This document shows positions 1 through 9,271 of a DNA stretch of 51,223 nt, in pieces. A program made the position numbers and the translations under genes. The DNA comes from Naegleria lovaniensis (lineage: Eukaryota; Heterolobosea; Eutetramitea; Acrasida; Naegleriidae): assembly GCF_003324165.1 (NCBI RefSeq), contig NW_025407896.1, positions 1 through 51,223 on the forward strand, given 5' to 3'. Below the pieces are notes generated by a model that saw only the letters and a list, made by a program, of their open reading frames with translations, had not been told where the DNA came from and searched no databases. Positions within the stretch are counted from its first letter, which is position 1. Each line of letters starts with the position of its first letter.

Positions 1-1
1 T

Positions 2-76
2 GAACAACAGCAAGCCTTCCGAACCAATGATGCCCTTTTGAGAAATTCAATACGAACCATTGATGTCATTTCCTAG
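2..76 (+). CDS. Possible 3' end of an upstream gene (partial)
   Basis: From base 2 an open frame enters the window and reads 24 codons to a TAG at 74-76. The peptide (starting EQQQAFRTND, ending RTIDVIS) is helical and polar and looks like coding sequence, not noise. No domain can be recognised from so little. On the minus strand an acidic Asp/Glu/Ser-rich frame also ends here, at a TAG on 73-75, and the two stops share a CTAG palindrome, so only one of them may be real. Low confidence. Confidence 0.25.
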   Translation, partial: EQQQAFRTNDALLRNSIRTIDVIS

Positions 77-299
77 GACTCATCAGACTCTTCATCAGAA
101 GAAGTATCACTATATTCATCACCCACCCGCTCGTAATCGTGATCCGTTCCATACTTCTGCCCCTCACGGCTCGTTATTGAGTAGTCCCTTAGGGTTATTT
201 TCAAGTTTTATTGGTTGTTGTTGTTGCTGCCATTTATTAGTCCCTTATTATCATGTTTCATCCAAATATTGTTGTTCTCACGAGTTGCAAATGTTCTGC

Positions 300-336
300 G
301 AGGGCCCTTTCAAACCTGCAGCCGCAGCAAACAGCC
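300..336 (+). repeat. Left terminal inverted repeat
   Basis: 37-bp inverted repeat starting GAGGGCCCTTTCAAACC, flanked on the outside by the TSD copy TGTTCTGC at 292-299. It pairs with 1947-1983 with mismatches at two positions (G/T and G/A). Confidence 0.8.
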
Positions 337-503
337 GAAAAGGACGGCTGCCAGCTCCTGCTGACTTCCCAAACTTTGTGGAAATCCAGAATCCTCCAGA
401 ATCCGGATGTTTGTGGATTTTGGTGGTTGTTTTTGGCTTTAAAACGAGAAAAATTTTTAAAAATAAAAATGCAAAACAACAACAACAATTCCGGACAAGC
501 CTT

Positions 504-1498
504 GGCATGTTATCCTTGAACGAAATGAATTCAAATGTGGAGCTAGACAACCAATCCACATCAACTTACACCCACGAAACGAATTCTGATCTTCATCTTC
601 TCTATGACTATCTTACCGATATAAAATTCACACCATCAGACATCAATTCAGTAATTCGTATTTTTGAAGAAAATGCTATCAGAAGCATTGCTTGTTCTAA
701 AGTCTTTTATTTGATGATGAAGAGATCATGTCATTTGCACTTCCAAAATCCATCATCAAAGCAGTGATTTCTTTCCGAATGCAACCCGAAAATGATAATC
801 CAAACCAAAGATTTCACGTAAAAACAAGATTATGACTGAAGATGATGTCAAACAAATGTTCATAACAAAAGAGCTTTGTGGAATCGCTCGCATCTTCCTC
901 AAAGAAAAAGAAACAAATCATAACAATACTGACATCGAAGATGATGATGAGTCAATTTATAGTTCGACTTCAAGGTAGATAAATTGTCATTATCCATTAT
1001 TGTTGTTATTAATGATCGGTTTGTGTTTGACAATGTATAGAGTTCAATCATCACCCAACAACAGAGTATTTTTGCCTTTTCAACTGCAAGAATATATGAT
1101 CGAGAATTTTTATGGAGTGGCTTGACAACATTGTGGCTCCAACACCAATCTGAACGCTGAAAATTTCTTGAATGCTCTCAATAATTTTTTAAGTGCCTTA
1201 ATTGTTGGCTTACAATTCAACAAAGAGAAAGATCAATCCACAAGATTACCATATGAGTATTATTGTTGCTTCCCATCACCAGAACATATTAATTATATTG
1301 TTATTGGTGAATTTGAAAGAGCATGTCGCACTTTTGCCATGCTTTCAGATACTGAATATGAATCCAACCATTCATACTCTATTGTTTAATTTGAATATAC
1401 CTGGTATTGAAGTTTTACTTACAAAAGAATTCAAATTGAAACAATATTCGAATAATGACATTGTGGAATTTGATAAATTGGAGCAGCAATTGAACTGA
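504..1498 (+). pseudogene. Decayed gene with SAM-like segment inside the transposon
   Basis: A run of coding-like peptide is spread over several frames. It starts near ATG 504 (MLSLNEMNSN) and includes a helical bundle-like stretch (LLYDYLTDIKFTPSDI through KAVISF) resembling a SAM domain. That stretch continues only if a frameshift near 713 is allowed. A further block starts at MTEDDVKQMF (about 832), and a candidate GT-AG intron (975 to 1040, GTAGAT...TATAG) leads into VQSSPNNRVFLPFQ. A TGA then interrupts the frame near 1122, and more coding-like blocks run to 1498 and perhaps to 1762. The whole lies between the TIRs, so it is either the element's own dead gene or captured host sequence. 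The family is not identified, and the SAM reading rests on the hydrophobic pattern only. Confidence 0.45.
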
Positions 1499-1946
1499 AC
1501 ACATCAACCACACAACTTGCTACAAAATTTCAAAAACAAACAATCCAACGCACATATCACCATTGGAGGAATTACCTATCACAAACAACAAATTGAAAAA
1601 CCAGAAGCAAATGACTCTCAATTCCGAATATTTAAGCATTGGTGATTATGTTCTCCAATTAGATGAAAAATATCATGTCTACATCTGCCAAATTAAGCAA
1701 ATCAAACAGTGGACAAAAAGGAATAAGAAGAACAAAAACCTTTGCCTGGATGGACGTTTCTAAAGATTTTACGCAATATTTTAAGAACCGTCATTGTGGA
1801 GAACGGTTTTTTAGTCAGCAAAATAAACTGATCACCTGATCAAAATCCTACCTCAGCCGCAAAAATCCTGTTTCAACCGGATGCCAAAGGATTCTATTGA
1901 TTGCATCTGAAAATAATTTCGGCAGCGAGGACTATCCTGGCTGAAT

Positions 1947-1983
1947 GGCTGTTTGCTGTGGCTGAAGGTTTGAAAGGGCCCTC
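1947..1983 (-). repeat. Right terminal inverted repeat
   Basis: Reverse complement of the left repeat at 300-336 with two mismatches over 37 bp. It is followed directly by the second TSD copy TGTTCTGC at 1984-1991. Confidence 0.8.
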
Positions 1984-2288
1984 TGTTCTGCATGTACTGT
2001 TTGTATTTTGCCAAAAATCGTTATGCAATTCCGGGCGGATCTGCCTAAAGCTTTACAAGGCATACACCCTCTCGGTTGGAATTGAGGCAAGAGTTGTTGT
2101 GCAATAAAGTACATAAACAAAAGCACTCAAATGATGCATCAAGAAACGTTGACCCTCGCCAACTCGCCAACAAACTCGCTGGAGTATTTTGGCTCGCGTT
2201 AAACCACTGTGTGTCACTCTTAATTTCGTAAAGACATGGCAATTCATCAATGAAATTTTCCAAACATGACCATCAAACATTAAAAAAA

Positions 2289-2982
2289 ATGAGTTCATAC
2301 GACGAGGATTATGACGATGAAGATTTAGATGTAAGTGGTGGTGGTTGTTGTTTTTTTAATTAATTCATGACGAATATCATGATCATTGAATCCATGTTGG
2401 ATCTTGGTCCGTTTGAACCCGAACCAATTTTTGCTTGAATTCATGATTCATTGATCATGTAATACAACAATGATTTTATGATGTACACGCATAATCCTGT
2501 CTTCCATTTCCCGAACCGATCATCATCAAAATTTTACTTTTAATTTTTCGTATACAATTATACAATCATCATCATTTTCAATAATTTTCAATTTGATGCA
2601 ATTTTCCTTTTCGCACTCTCATATACAGGTGCCAACAACAGAAACACAAAAGCCAAAAGGAATTGGTTCACTTTCTATTGGATTATCTCTTGCCCAATCC
2701 GGTAAGAACCAGAAGGACAAGACTGAACAAGAGCTTCTGGGCGAAGAAGTAACCGTTCTCTTCAAGCTTGAATCACGAGGTGGTGAAGTTAAAAAGCATT
2801 CTGTGAATATGGGTCGTCCCATTGAATATCTCAAGCTTTTGTTGGAAAGAGAGCACGGAATTAACTTTGATAGTCAAAAAATGTTTTTGAATTCAAAGGA
2901 ATTGGCCAACTTTTTAAGTTTGCAAGATATTCCGGAAATTGATCCAAAGAAGGAGAATGTAATTGTTGTAAAGGAGGCATAA
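2289..2982 (+). CDS. Small ubiquitin-like (beta-grasp) protein, two exons
   Basis: Exon 1 (2289-2330) encodes 14 residues, MSSYDEDYDDEDLD. A consensus GTAAGT donor at 2331 and a TACAG acceptor ending at 2628 define a 298-bp phase-0 intron, and exon 2 runs 2629-2982. The spliced product is about 132 aa. After an acidic start and a linker (IGSLSIGLSLAQSG), the C-terminal 80 residues look like a ubiquitin fold: a first strand (EVTVLFKLES), a second strand (EVKKHSVNMG), a helix (PIEYLKLLLEREHGI), then MFLNSKELANFLSLQDIPEI and a last strand (ENVIVVKEA). There is no C-terminal Gly-Gly, so a ubiquitin-like conjugating role is unlikely and a domain or adaptor role more plausible. The exact family is not recognised. 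The ATG lies 305 bp beyond the transposon's right end, so the insertion sits in its upstream region. Confidence 0.8.
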
Positions 2983-3255
2983 ATGAATGACCTATTCATG
3001 TACAATTCACACAAATGTAAGTTGTATTGGCAGAGGTGACATTTTTTCACTAATTATTCCAAATAATTGAATGATTGAATGGATCATTAGATTTTGTTTA
3101 CAAAAAGCATAGTTTTCACAATCTTGTGTTGTTATGCATACATCTTGATTATTACATGATCAGTCAATTGCAAGGAACGAACGAATCGAACGAGAAATTC
3201 ACAATATTTTCAACACATTGTAGACTCACAATTTTATTACACAGATCAAAATGAA

Positions 3256-4818
3256 TTATCTTTGAGGAGGAGTCGCTTGTTGCTGTTGTTGAGGTCTTTG
3301 TGGAATTGGCATGGTCATTCCATAATTCATCAATGATTCCATGTAAGGATCTCCTAAAGAAGTTTGACCAGGCCTTGATCCATATGCCATTTGCTGACCA
3401 GGAAATTGTCCATTGTAAACCATTGGTTGCTGCTGGTTTGGTGCTGATACACCAGCTATTGACACCCATGGTTGAGCTCCACCATACATGGATGGGTTGT
3501 AAGAGTAAGGTTGACCGCCAGCTTGTTGAGGATAGTATGCTTGTTGCTGAGCTGGATAAGCGGATTGTTGAGGATAGTAGGCTTGTTGTTGAGATGGAGG
3601 ATACATTTGCTGTGGACCACCATATCCTGGATATACTTGTTGGCTTGGATAACCTTGTTGAGCAGCTGGATACATTGGTTGTTGTTGTTGACCATAGGTT
3701 GGTGGATACATGGGTGATGAAGGATATCCTTGTTGTGGAGGAGGCATTTGTTGCATACCACCTTGTTGTTGAGGAGGAGGCATTGATTGCATTCCTCCTT
3801 GCTGTTGCTGTTGTTGTTGACCTTGTTGGACTTGACCATAATTACCACTAATTTGAGTCATGAGCGATTGTAAGCTTGAAGCAACTTGTTGGAAGGTATT
3901 CCAATCGACTGATTTAGCAGCACTGACCAAGTTTGCAACAGCAGGTTTGATTTGACTTGTAATTAATTGAGAGTCCTGAGCGTTGGTCGTATTCAAGTCA
4001 TTATTCACAATGAGATCTAAATTGGATTGAATATTATTGGCAGAATCTGTAATGAGTGAACATGGTGAAATCATGGATTGAGTGAGAGTTGGTTGTGACT
4101 GAGTCGCTTGAGCATTGGGCTGACCTTGACCTCCAGCAGGCATTCCTTGCAGCGGCATTTGTGGCGAATACATTCCTTGTTGTTGAGGAGGAGGTGCATA
4201 CATTTGTTGTGGCATTTGCTGTTGAGGTGGAGGTGCATACATTTGTTGTGGAGGAGGAGCCATTTGTCGCAAACCTCGTGTCATTCGAATAGTTTGACCA
4301 ACAGGATTGTCTTGAGGTAATGGTGTTGGTGGGGCTTGACCTGGAGGAGCTGGTTGGTTGGGATCTGAGATTTGCATCACCTGAGGAGGCATTTGACCTT
4401 GAGGATATCCCTGTTGTTGAGATGGAGGATACATTTGTTGCTGCATTCCTTGTTGTTGAGGAGGAGGTGCATACATTTGTTGTGGCATTTGCTGTTGTTG
4501 TTGTGGAGGAGCCATTTGTGCTTGTTGCTGCTGCTGTTGACTATTGATGTAACAATACTGCCCAATTTTTTGGATTAATGCCAACTGAGAATTAATGTTA
4601 TTAATGTAGATGGCCAATTTGCTAGTACTGGACGGACTGGATGACGGTTGCTGAGGTTGGTTGACTTGTTGGGGCGGCGCTTGAGACGGTTGTGTGGATG
4701 ATTGCTGCTGACTTTGCTCCTGAGTTTGAGCACTCACAAAAGGAGCCGAAGATACTGCCAAGAGCAAGCATGTGGCTGCACAGAATAACAATACGGCAAC
4801 AAAAAAGGAGCGATTCAT
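3256..4818 (-). CDS. Secreted Gln/Pro/Tyr-rich low-complexity protein
   Basis: 520 aa. The N-terminus is a clear secretory signal: MNRSF, then a hydrophobic core ([20 protein letters not shown]) and a likely cleavage near APFVSAQ. The rest is dominated by Gln, Pro, Met and Tyr, with short recurring units such as [17 protein letters not shown] and [10 protein letters not shown]. These occur in two blocks (about residues 90-235 and 335-440) separated by a non-repetitive helical segment ([21 protein letters not shown] to [15 protein letters not shown]) that also contains a Cys. No catalytic domain is seen. Such proteins are often surface, adhesive or phase-separating materials, but that is inference. 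The repeats are imperfect in DNA, so length may vary between strains. The gene is divergent from the one at 5362. Confidence 0.85.
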   Translation of the reverse strand: MNRSFFVAVLLFCAATCLLLAVSSAPFVSAQTQEQSQQQSSTQPSQAPPQQVNQPQQPSSSPSSTSKLAIYINNINSQLALIQKIGQYCYINSQQQQQQAQMAPPQQQQQMPQQMYAPPPQQQGMQQQMYPPSQQQGYPQGQMPPQVMQISDPNQPAPPGQAPPTPLPQDNPVGQTIRMTRGLRQMAPPPQQMYAPPPQQQMPQQMYAPPPQQQGMYSPQMPLQGMPAGGQGQPNAQATQSQPTLTQSMISPCSLITDSANNIQSNLDLIVNNDLNTTNAQDSQLITSQIKPAVANLVSAAKSVDWNTFQQVASSLQSLMTQISGNYGQVQQGQQQQQQQGGMQSMPPPQQQGGMQQMPPPQQGYPSSPMYPPTYGQQQQPMYPAAQQGYPSQQVYPGYGGPQQMYPPSQQQAYYPQQSAYPAQQQAYYPQQAGGQPYSYNPSMYGGAQPWVSIAGVSAPNQQQPMVYNGQFPGQQMAYGSRPGQTSLGDPYMESLMNYGMTMPIPQRPQQQQQATPPQR

Positions 4819-5361
4819 GGTGACAAGAATGGGTATGAAATTTGTTTTGTTTGTAAGAAAATTATCATCAAAGATTTCTCAGATTATTGCTGTTGTACTA
4901 GAATTTGTTATGATGGATTTATTTGGAAGGTAGATTTTGTTAGTGAAACGAAGATTATGTCAAGATGTCTTTTTAAGGATTTGGATTTGTTCAGTGAATA
5001 TCCACAAGAGTAGAAACTCGCCAAATCGATTTCCTTATTTGAGTGTGATGAGAATATGTGATTTTATAATAAGGAACAGGTGCTTTTACTTTATTCAGAA
5101 TGACATAATTGGATGTTCGTATTCAAGTTGTTGCTGGCTGTAATCTTCACCAACCCTATTCAGTTAGTCAACAAGTTGCAAGATTTCGACTGATTATGAA
5201 TTCACAATTCTAAATCCAGGGAACGTTAACGAATGAGTGGAAAAATTACGGTCATTTGCAGGTTTTGTAAAACAACAATTATGTGTTTGGGAATCAAATG
5301 CTTGTGAAAAAAAACATTTCATAGTACTGAACTAGGAACTGGAGTTCACTGTCCCAAAAAA
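4819..5361. other. Divergent intergenic region (543 bp)
   Basis: Separates the minus-strand secreted-protein gene from the plus-strand gene at 5362, so it should carry both promoters. It is AT-rich, with no RNA gene and no convincing long open frame. An A-run sits just before the ATG at 5362. I see no motif I can name. Confidence 0.5.
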
Positions 5362-6840
5362 ATGGCAACACCTCCTCCACCGCCTCCCACTCTCTCAACC
5401 TCTTCGGAATCCACTCAACGCAACAAGAAAAAATTAAATTTATGTATTCAATCCAGTGATGATCATGATGATGCTAATACTGTTCATTCCGATCAAAACG
5501 TCCAATCCAAAAAACGAGTTCAATTCATCTCTCATTTTCATCATGATTTATTATTTGTAAAGAGCGGAATGGTGTTTTTAGATTCAAACAATGTATTGAC
5601 TCACTCACCGTGCGTGATGTCTTTTGGTGGAATTTATAACTTTAATGTGATTGGCAATGAAATGTTTTATTTGGATTTAGAACCGAAAGAAACTTTGATT
5701 GGCAATGAACAAAATTGTGATGAAATTGAACAGAATGATGAAAAGCATCGAAGGAAAGACAAATATCATGCATTATTTCAATGGAAGAAATTAGAAATTG
5801 AAAAGAACGAAAGAAATTTGAGACATTGGCCTTTACCTGACATTCATTACGCGATGGAATATGTTCCTTCCCGACAATGGATTGTTTTGGCAAAAAATAA
5901 TTATTTATTTGTTCTTTGTTTGAAATCATTGAAGTTTCATGCCATCGAATTGAGAAATGTGTATGCAGATGATTTTGATTTGTTTCTATGGAAGGATCAA
6001 TATTTGTTTTTCACACAAAATCAATCGTATTTTCAATATCACTTGATGAAAATAGAATTGAAAGAAATTGAGAAGGAAATGGAATATTGTGATCTACATG
6101 AACGGGTAGGGCGTTTAAAATCCATGAATAATTATTCCTTTCATTGCCTTTATACCTCTAAAAAATCAGTGGTTTTAGCCAGTATTCAAAAGAAAGCCAA
6201 GTTACTCTTCACAGACGATGAAAATTCCAAAACTTCAAATGACTTTAATTTATGGGTATTTGGAGGAAAAAAAGACGTATCCAATGAATATCGGTCCATT
6301 CGAGTGTTGAACATGACAACAACGTCCACCACAAATTTCATGACGAGAGTGCATGAATTTCCAGTGCATGATGTTGACAATCATTACAGAACCAATTCAT
6401 ACATGGCATTAATTCCAAACAAGAATTTAGAAAATAATTGTGACCAGCAGCAACGAGTGTCAATGTTGCTGAGCCATGTCGAATCGATGAATGGAGTAGA
6501 TCGAATTTTCTTTCATATTGCCCATGTCGACCGAACAAGCTCTACAAATTCCACAAATTCGAGCAAGCACAAGAATTTCGAACTTGAGCGATTAGTATTT
6601 AACAACATTCCAGTACCACCTTCCATTCAAAAATGTGTATTTCGACCCTTCCTTCATTGTTATTATGACAAGTATGGTCATCGAAAAGGAATTTACATTG
6701 TGAATAGTCATGTCATGTATTTTATTCATTTGGATTATGAGTCAGTGAGTTTTTGTTTTCAATGGAAGATTTTGTTGAACAATGAAACACATGCTTTGAG
6801 TGATATTGAAATAATCACCCAATCCATTGTGTATTTATGA
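5362..6840 (+). CDS. Protein of unknown function, 492 aa
   Basis: Single-exon gene starting at ATG 5362 after an A-rich stretch. The first 50 residues are low complexity (MATPPPPPPTLSTSS, then Asp/His-rich). From about residue 55 the protein is globular, with repeated beta-strand-like pieces separated by polar loops (FHHDLLFVKSGMVFLDSN, VLAKNNYLFVLCLKSLKFH, KDQYLFFTQNQSYFQYHLMK, NDFNLWVFGGKK, YIVNSHVMYFIHLDYESVSF). That pattern would fit a beta-propeller-like fold, and FNLWVFGGKK resembles a kelch blade. No signal peptide or membrane segment is seen. Family not recognised; the propeller idea is inference. Confidence 0.8.
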   Translation: MATPPPPPPTLSTSSESTQRNKKKLNLCIQSSDDHDDANTVHSDQNVQSKKRVQFISHFHHDLLFVKSGMVFLDSNNVLTHSPCVMSFGGIYNFNVIGNEMFYLDLEPKETLIGNEQNCDEIEQNDEKHRRKDKYHALFQWKKLEIEKNERNLRHWPLPDIHYAMEYVPSRQWIVLAKNNYLFVLCLKSLKFHAIELRNVYADDFDLFLWKDQYLFFTQNQSYFQYHLMKIELKEIEKEMEYCDLHERVGRLKSMNNYSFHCLYTSKKSVVLASIQKKAKLLFTDDENSKTSNDFNLWVFGGKKDVSNEYRSIRVLNMTTTSTTNFMTRVHEFPVHDVDNHYRTNSYMALIPNKNLENNCDQQQRVSMLLSHVESMNGVDRIFFHIAHVDRTSSTNSTNSSKHKNFELERLVFNNIPVPPSIQKCVFRPFLHCYYDKYGHRKGIYIVNSHVMYFIHLDYESVSFCFQWKILLNNETHALSDIEIITQSIVYL

Positions 6841-6944
6841 AAATAATTATTATTTTGAACTTTTTTGAAGAATGATTTCCGGTGGAACATTGAAACTCCG
6901 TTTTCCGTTTCGGAGAAGTAAAAAAAAATTATCGTAATCAGAAA

Positions 6945-9206
6945 ATGTCATCATCATCATCGTTATCGACAACGTCAGCTGAACCAATCGAAAACTCTGA
7001 AGAACGAGTGGACAACCATGTTGATAGGATCCTTCCACCTGAAAATTCATTCCATGAAAATAATATCGGAACGCAAATGACAATTGACAGCAGCATGCCA
7101 ACCACACTCTGTGAAATCATACCATCCAATATCACTCCCATCATCACCGATTCATCATTACCAGAAAATAATCATTCATCGCATCCTCCGCAAGTTCAAG
7201 AATCTCAACACAAAATTATTATTCGAGGATTTTCGAATAATGATGAACATGACACTTTCACAAAAGAAAATCATTCCAAAACTGCTCCATTGGAAAATGA
7301 CGATCATTTTCATCATGATGAAATGATTCATGAAAAAAATCACTTCTCTTCTCCGAACCGTCAACAAGTTTCCAAATTTGAAAAATTTTCAAAATTAATT
7401 TCCATTTTGAATTTTTTACTATTCGGAAATCGATGGATTTCCTTCTTGATCGGAGCTCTATTGACCTTTTTGAGTGGTACTCATTATGCCTATTCCTCTA
7501 TTTCTCCAACAATTAAGAATGATTTAAATTTTTCACAAACTCAAGTCAATCTTATTGGAACAGCCGCCAACGTAGGAACTTATTTCGCACTTCCAGTTTC
7601 CATGCTCAACGATTTTATCGGTTCACGAGTGACATGTGTCATTTCTGGACTGTTACTCTTCTCTGGTTATTTCACATTTTATCTTGTTTATATTAAGGCC
7701 ATTCCCTTAAATGGTTCTGATGCTTATATTTTCATCGCTTGCTTTATGGCAGTCATGGGACAAGGAAGTGCCGGCGCCTATGCCGCTGCCATTACCACAA
7801 ATATTAAAAATTTTGAAGAAAAACACCGAGGAAAAATTATTGGATTTATGGGAAGTTGTGTCGCTTTGAGTAGTGCAGTATTTAGTTTGATTTATAGTGT
7901 GGGATTTGAGAGAAAGTTAGGAGAGTATTTGTTATTTGTGGGAGTGTTTGGAGGAGGTGTGACCACTGTGTTAGGAACATTGTTTATGAACCAAATTGGG
8001 ATTAAAAAGAATGAAGAAAATTCCAAGAATGGAAATGTGCAAGATCACAATGCATGGATGTTGATCGATGAAGAGGAGGACGTACAAAGTTTTGTGCATG
8101 ATGAGGATTTGGAGGATGGTGATGTGGAACAGATTAATGATTTTTTAATGATGGGAAATGACAAGATGACAGAAAAAAATGATAAAAAAGAAGAAATATC
8201 GCAAGAAGAGAAGATGAAGGAAGAAAGTGAACAAATAACTCCAACTCAACCACAAGAATTGATAATGAATGTAACTTCACAACCCATGCTTTCACAAAGT
8301 GATCTAATGACAAGTGACATTTTGGAAGAGCAAGACCAATTAGAGGAACGAGAAGAGGAAATTCAAGTAGAAATCGAACAAGTCAAATCTATTGAAGATG
8401 AAATGCTGAAAAGCACTGAACATCACGAACATCCTCTCCTTTTACCTAAAATGGAAAAGAAACTAGAATCTAAATTCGACAAGATTTACAGCATTGCCCA
8501 AAAACCCATTCCCAACGCCAATCCCATCCAAATGCTCTTCTCTCTCGATTTCTACCTGACCTTCTTCGTTTACTTTGCTTGTATGGGCAGTGGACTTGTC
8601 ATTGTCAATAATTTAGGATCCATTGTCATTTCGTATGGAGGTTACGATGGTCAACAACACGTCATGGTCATTATTTTTGCATGTTCCAATGCATTGGGAA
8701 GATTACTTTTTGGCCTTACGAGTGATTCATTTAGTCGCTATGTGACCCGAACGACTTTTTTGACAGGAGCTTCAATTCTCATGTTAATTTGTCAATTAGT
8801 GGTATTGGTCTCTCCACTATGGATGTTTTATTTGATTTTAATTTTGTTGGGAAATTCATTTGGAGGAGTGGCAGTCATGATTCCATCGTTCCTGTCTGAA
8901 CGATTTGGACCAAAATATTTTGCAGTGAATTCTTCGATTTGTAGTTTGGCAAGTTCATTGGGAAGTTTCTTGTTGGCAACTCTTGTGGCTGGAGAGGTGT
9001 ACGAGAGCAATATTGCAAGTGACAACTTGTCAAAAATTTGTTATGGAAATTCATGTTTCCAAGCAACGTTTTATTTGACCACATTGTTGTGCTCCATTTC
9101 ATGTGTAGCGTGCATTGTGTTAATGTACAGAACGAGAGGTCTCTATCAAATATTGTATTATCGAAAAGTTCTCAATTTGAATCATGATCCAGTCATGACC
9201 AAATAA
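6945..9206 (+). CDS. Nodulin-like/MFS transporter with a long acidic central loop
   Basis: 753 aa single exon. An Asn/His/Ser-rich cytosolic N-terminus of about 160 residues precedes the first membrane half (WISFLIGALLTFLSGTHYAY, then ISPTIKNDLNFSQTQVNLIG and four more hydrophobic segments to about residue 350). This SG-(T/H)-Y-x-(F/Y) start and the LNFSQTQVN loop are typical of the nodulin-like branch of the major facilitator superfamily (plant NFD4, yeast Mch1). A strongly acidic, Glu-rich loop of about 180 residues follows (EEEDVQSFVHDEDLEDGD through EEREEEIQVEIEQVKSIEDE), then six more membrane segments (DFYLTFFVYFACMGSGLVIV to CSISCVACIVLMY). Substrate unknown; relatives include monocarboxylate-like transporters. 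The loop is much longer than in most relatives and is a likely regulatory region. Confidence 0.9.
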   Translation: MSSSSSLSTTSAEPIENSEERVDNHVDRILPPENSFHENNIGTQMTIDSSMPTTLCEIIPSNITPIITDSSLPENNHSSHPPQVQESQHKIIIRGFSNNDEHDTFTKENHSKTAPLENDDHFHHDEMIHEKNHFSSPNRQQVSKFEKFSKLISILNFLLFGNRWISFLIGALLTFLSGTHYAYSSISPTIKNDLNFSQTQVNLIGTAANVGTYFALPVSMLNDFIGSRVTCVISGLLLFSGYFTFYLVYIKAIPLNGSDAYIFIACFMAVMGQGSAGAYAAAITTNIKNFEEKHRGKIIGFMGSCVALSSAVFSLIYSVGFERKLGEYLLFVGVFGGGVTTVLGTLFMNQIGIKKNEENSKNGNVQDHNAWMLIDEEEDVQSFVHDEDLEDGDVEQINDFLMMGNDKMTEKNDKKEEISQEEKMKEESEQITPTQPQELIMNVTSQPMLSQSDLMTSDILEEQDQLEEREEEIQVEIEQVKSIEDEMLKSTEHHEHPLLLPKMEKKLESKFDKIYSIAQKPIPNANPIQMLFSLDFYLTFFVYFACMGSGLVIVNNLGSIVISYGGYDGQQHVMVIIFACSNALGRLLFGLTSDSFSRYVTRTTFLTGASILMLICQLVVLVSPLWMFYLILILLGNSFGGVAVMIPSFLSERFGPKYFAVNSSICSLASSLGSFLLATLVAGEVYESNIASDNLSKICYGNSCFQATFYLTTLLCSISCVACIVLMYRTRGLYQILYYRKVLNLNHDPVMTK

Positions 9207-9271
9207 CGAAAATTTCTATTGAAGAGAATTTCATTTACAGAAGAGAACATGTGAAGAATAAGGTACCGAAA

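Larger units (their letters stand above)
300..1983. mobile_element. DNA transposon with 37-bp TIRs and 8-bp TSD, no recognisable transposase
   Basis: The first 37 bases (300-336) and the reverse complement of the last 37 (1947-1983) match with two mismatches, beginning GAGGGCCCTTTCAAACCT. Immediately outside both ends sits the same octamer TGTTCTGC (292-299 and 1984-1991), a perfect 8-bp target-site duplication. TIRs plus an 8-bp TSD define a cut-and-paste DNA transposon; 8-bp TSDs are typical of hAT and P and occur in Merlin. The interior shows no DDE transposase that I recognise, only a decayed gene with a SAM-like segment, so it is probably non-autonomous, perhaps carrying captured host sequence. 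The two ends are still about 95% identical, which argues for a fairly recent insertion. The superfamily is not settled: the ends do not start with the usual hAT CAGRG. Confidence 0.75.

Noticed and set aside
73-195. Acidic minus-strand frame ending in an Asp/Glu/Ser-rich peptide, possibly the 3' end of a gene
   Set aside because: Only about 40 codons, no acceptor site that I can fix, and it overlaps an equally plausible plus-strand tail at the shared CTAG.
60-767. A 235-codon plus-strand frame
   Set aside because: It starts on a TTG, crosses the transposon's left end and TIR, and its first 150 residues are composition-driven (poly-Cys, His/Pro). Only its last part, inside the element, looks like coding sequence.
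3300-4578. Several plus-strand frames over the Gln/Pro-rich gene
   Set aside because: They are antisense readings of CAA/CCT-rich repeats, giving Val/Leu/Glu-rich nonsense, and have no start context.
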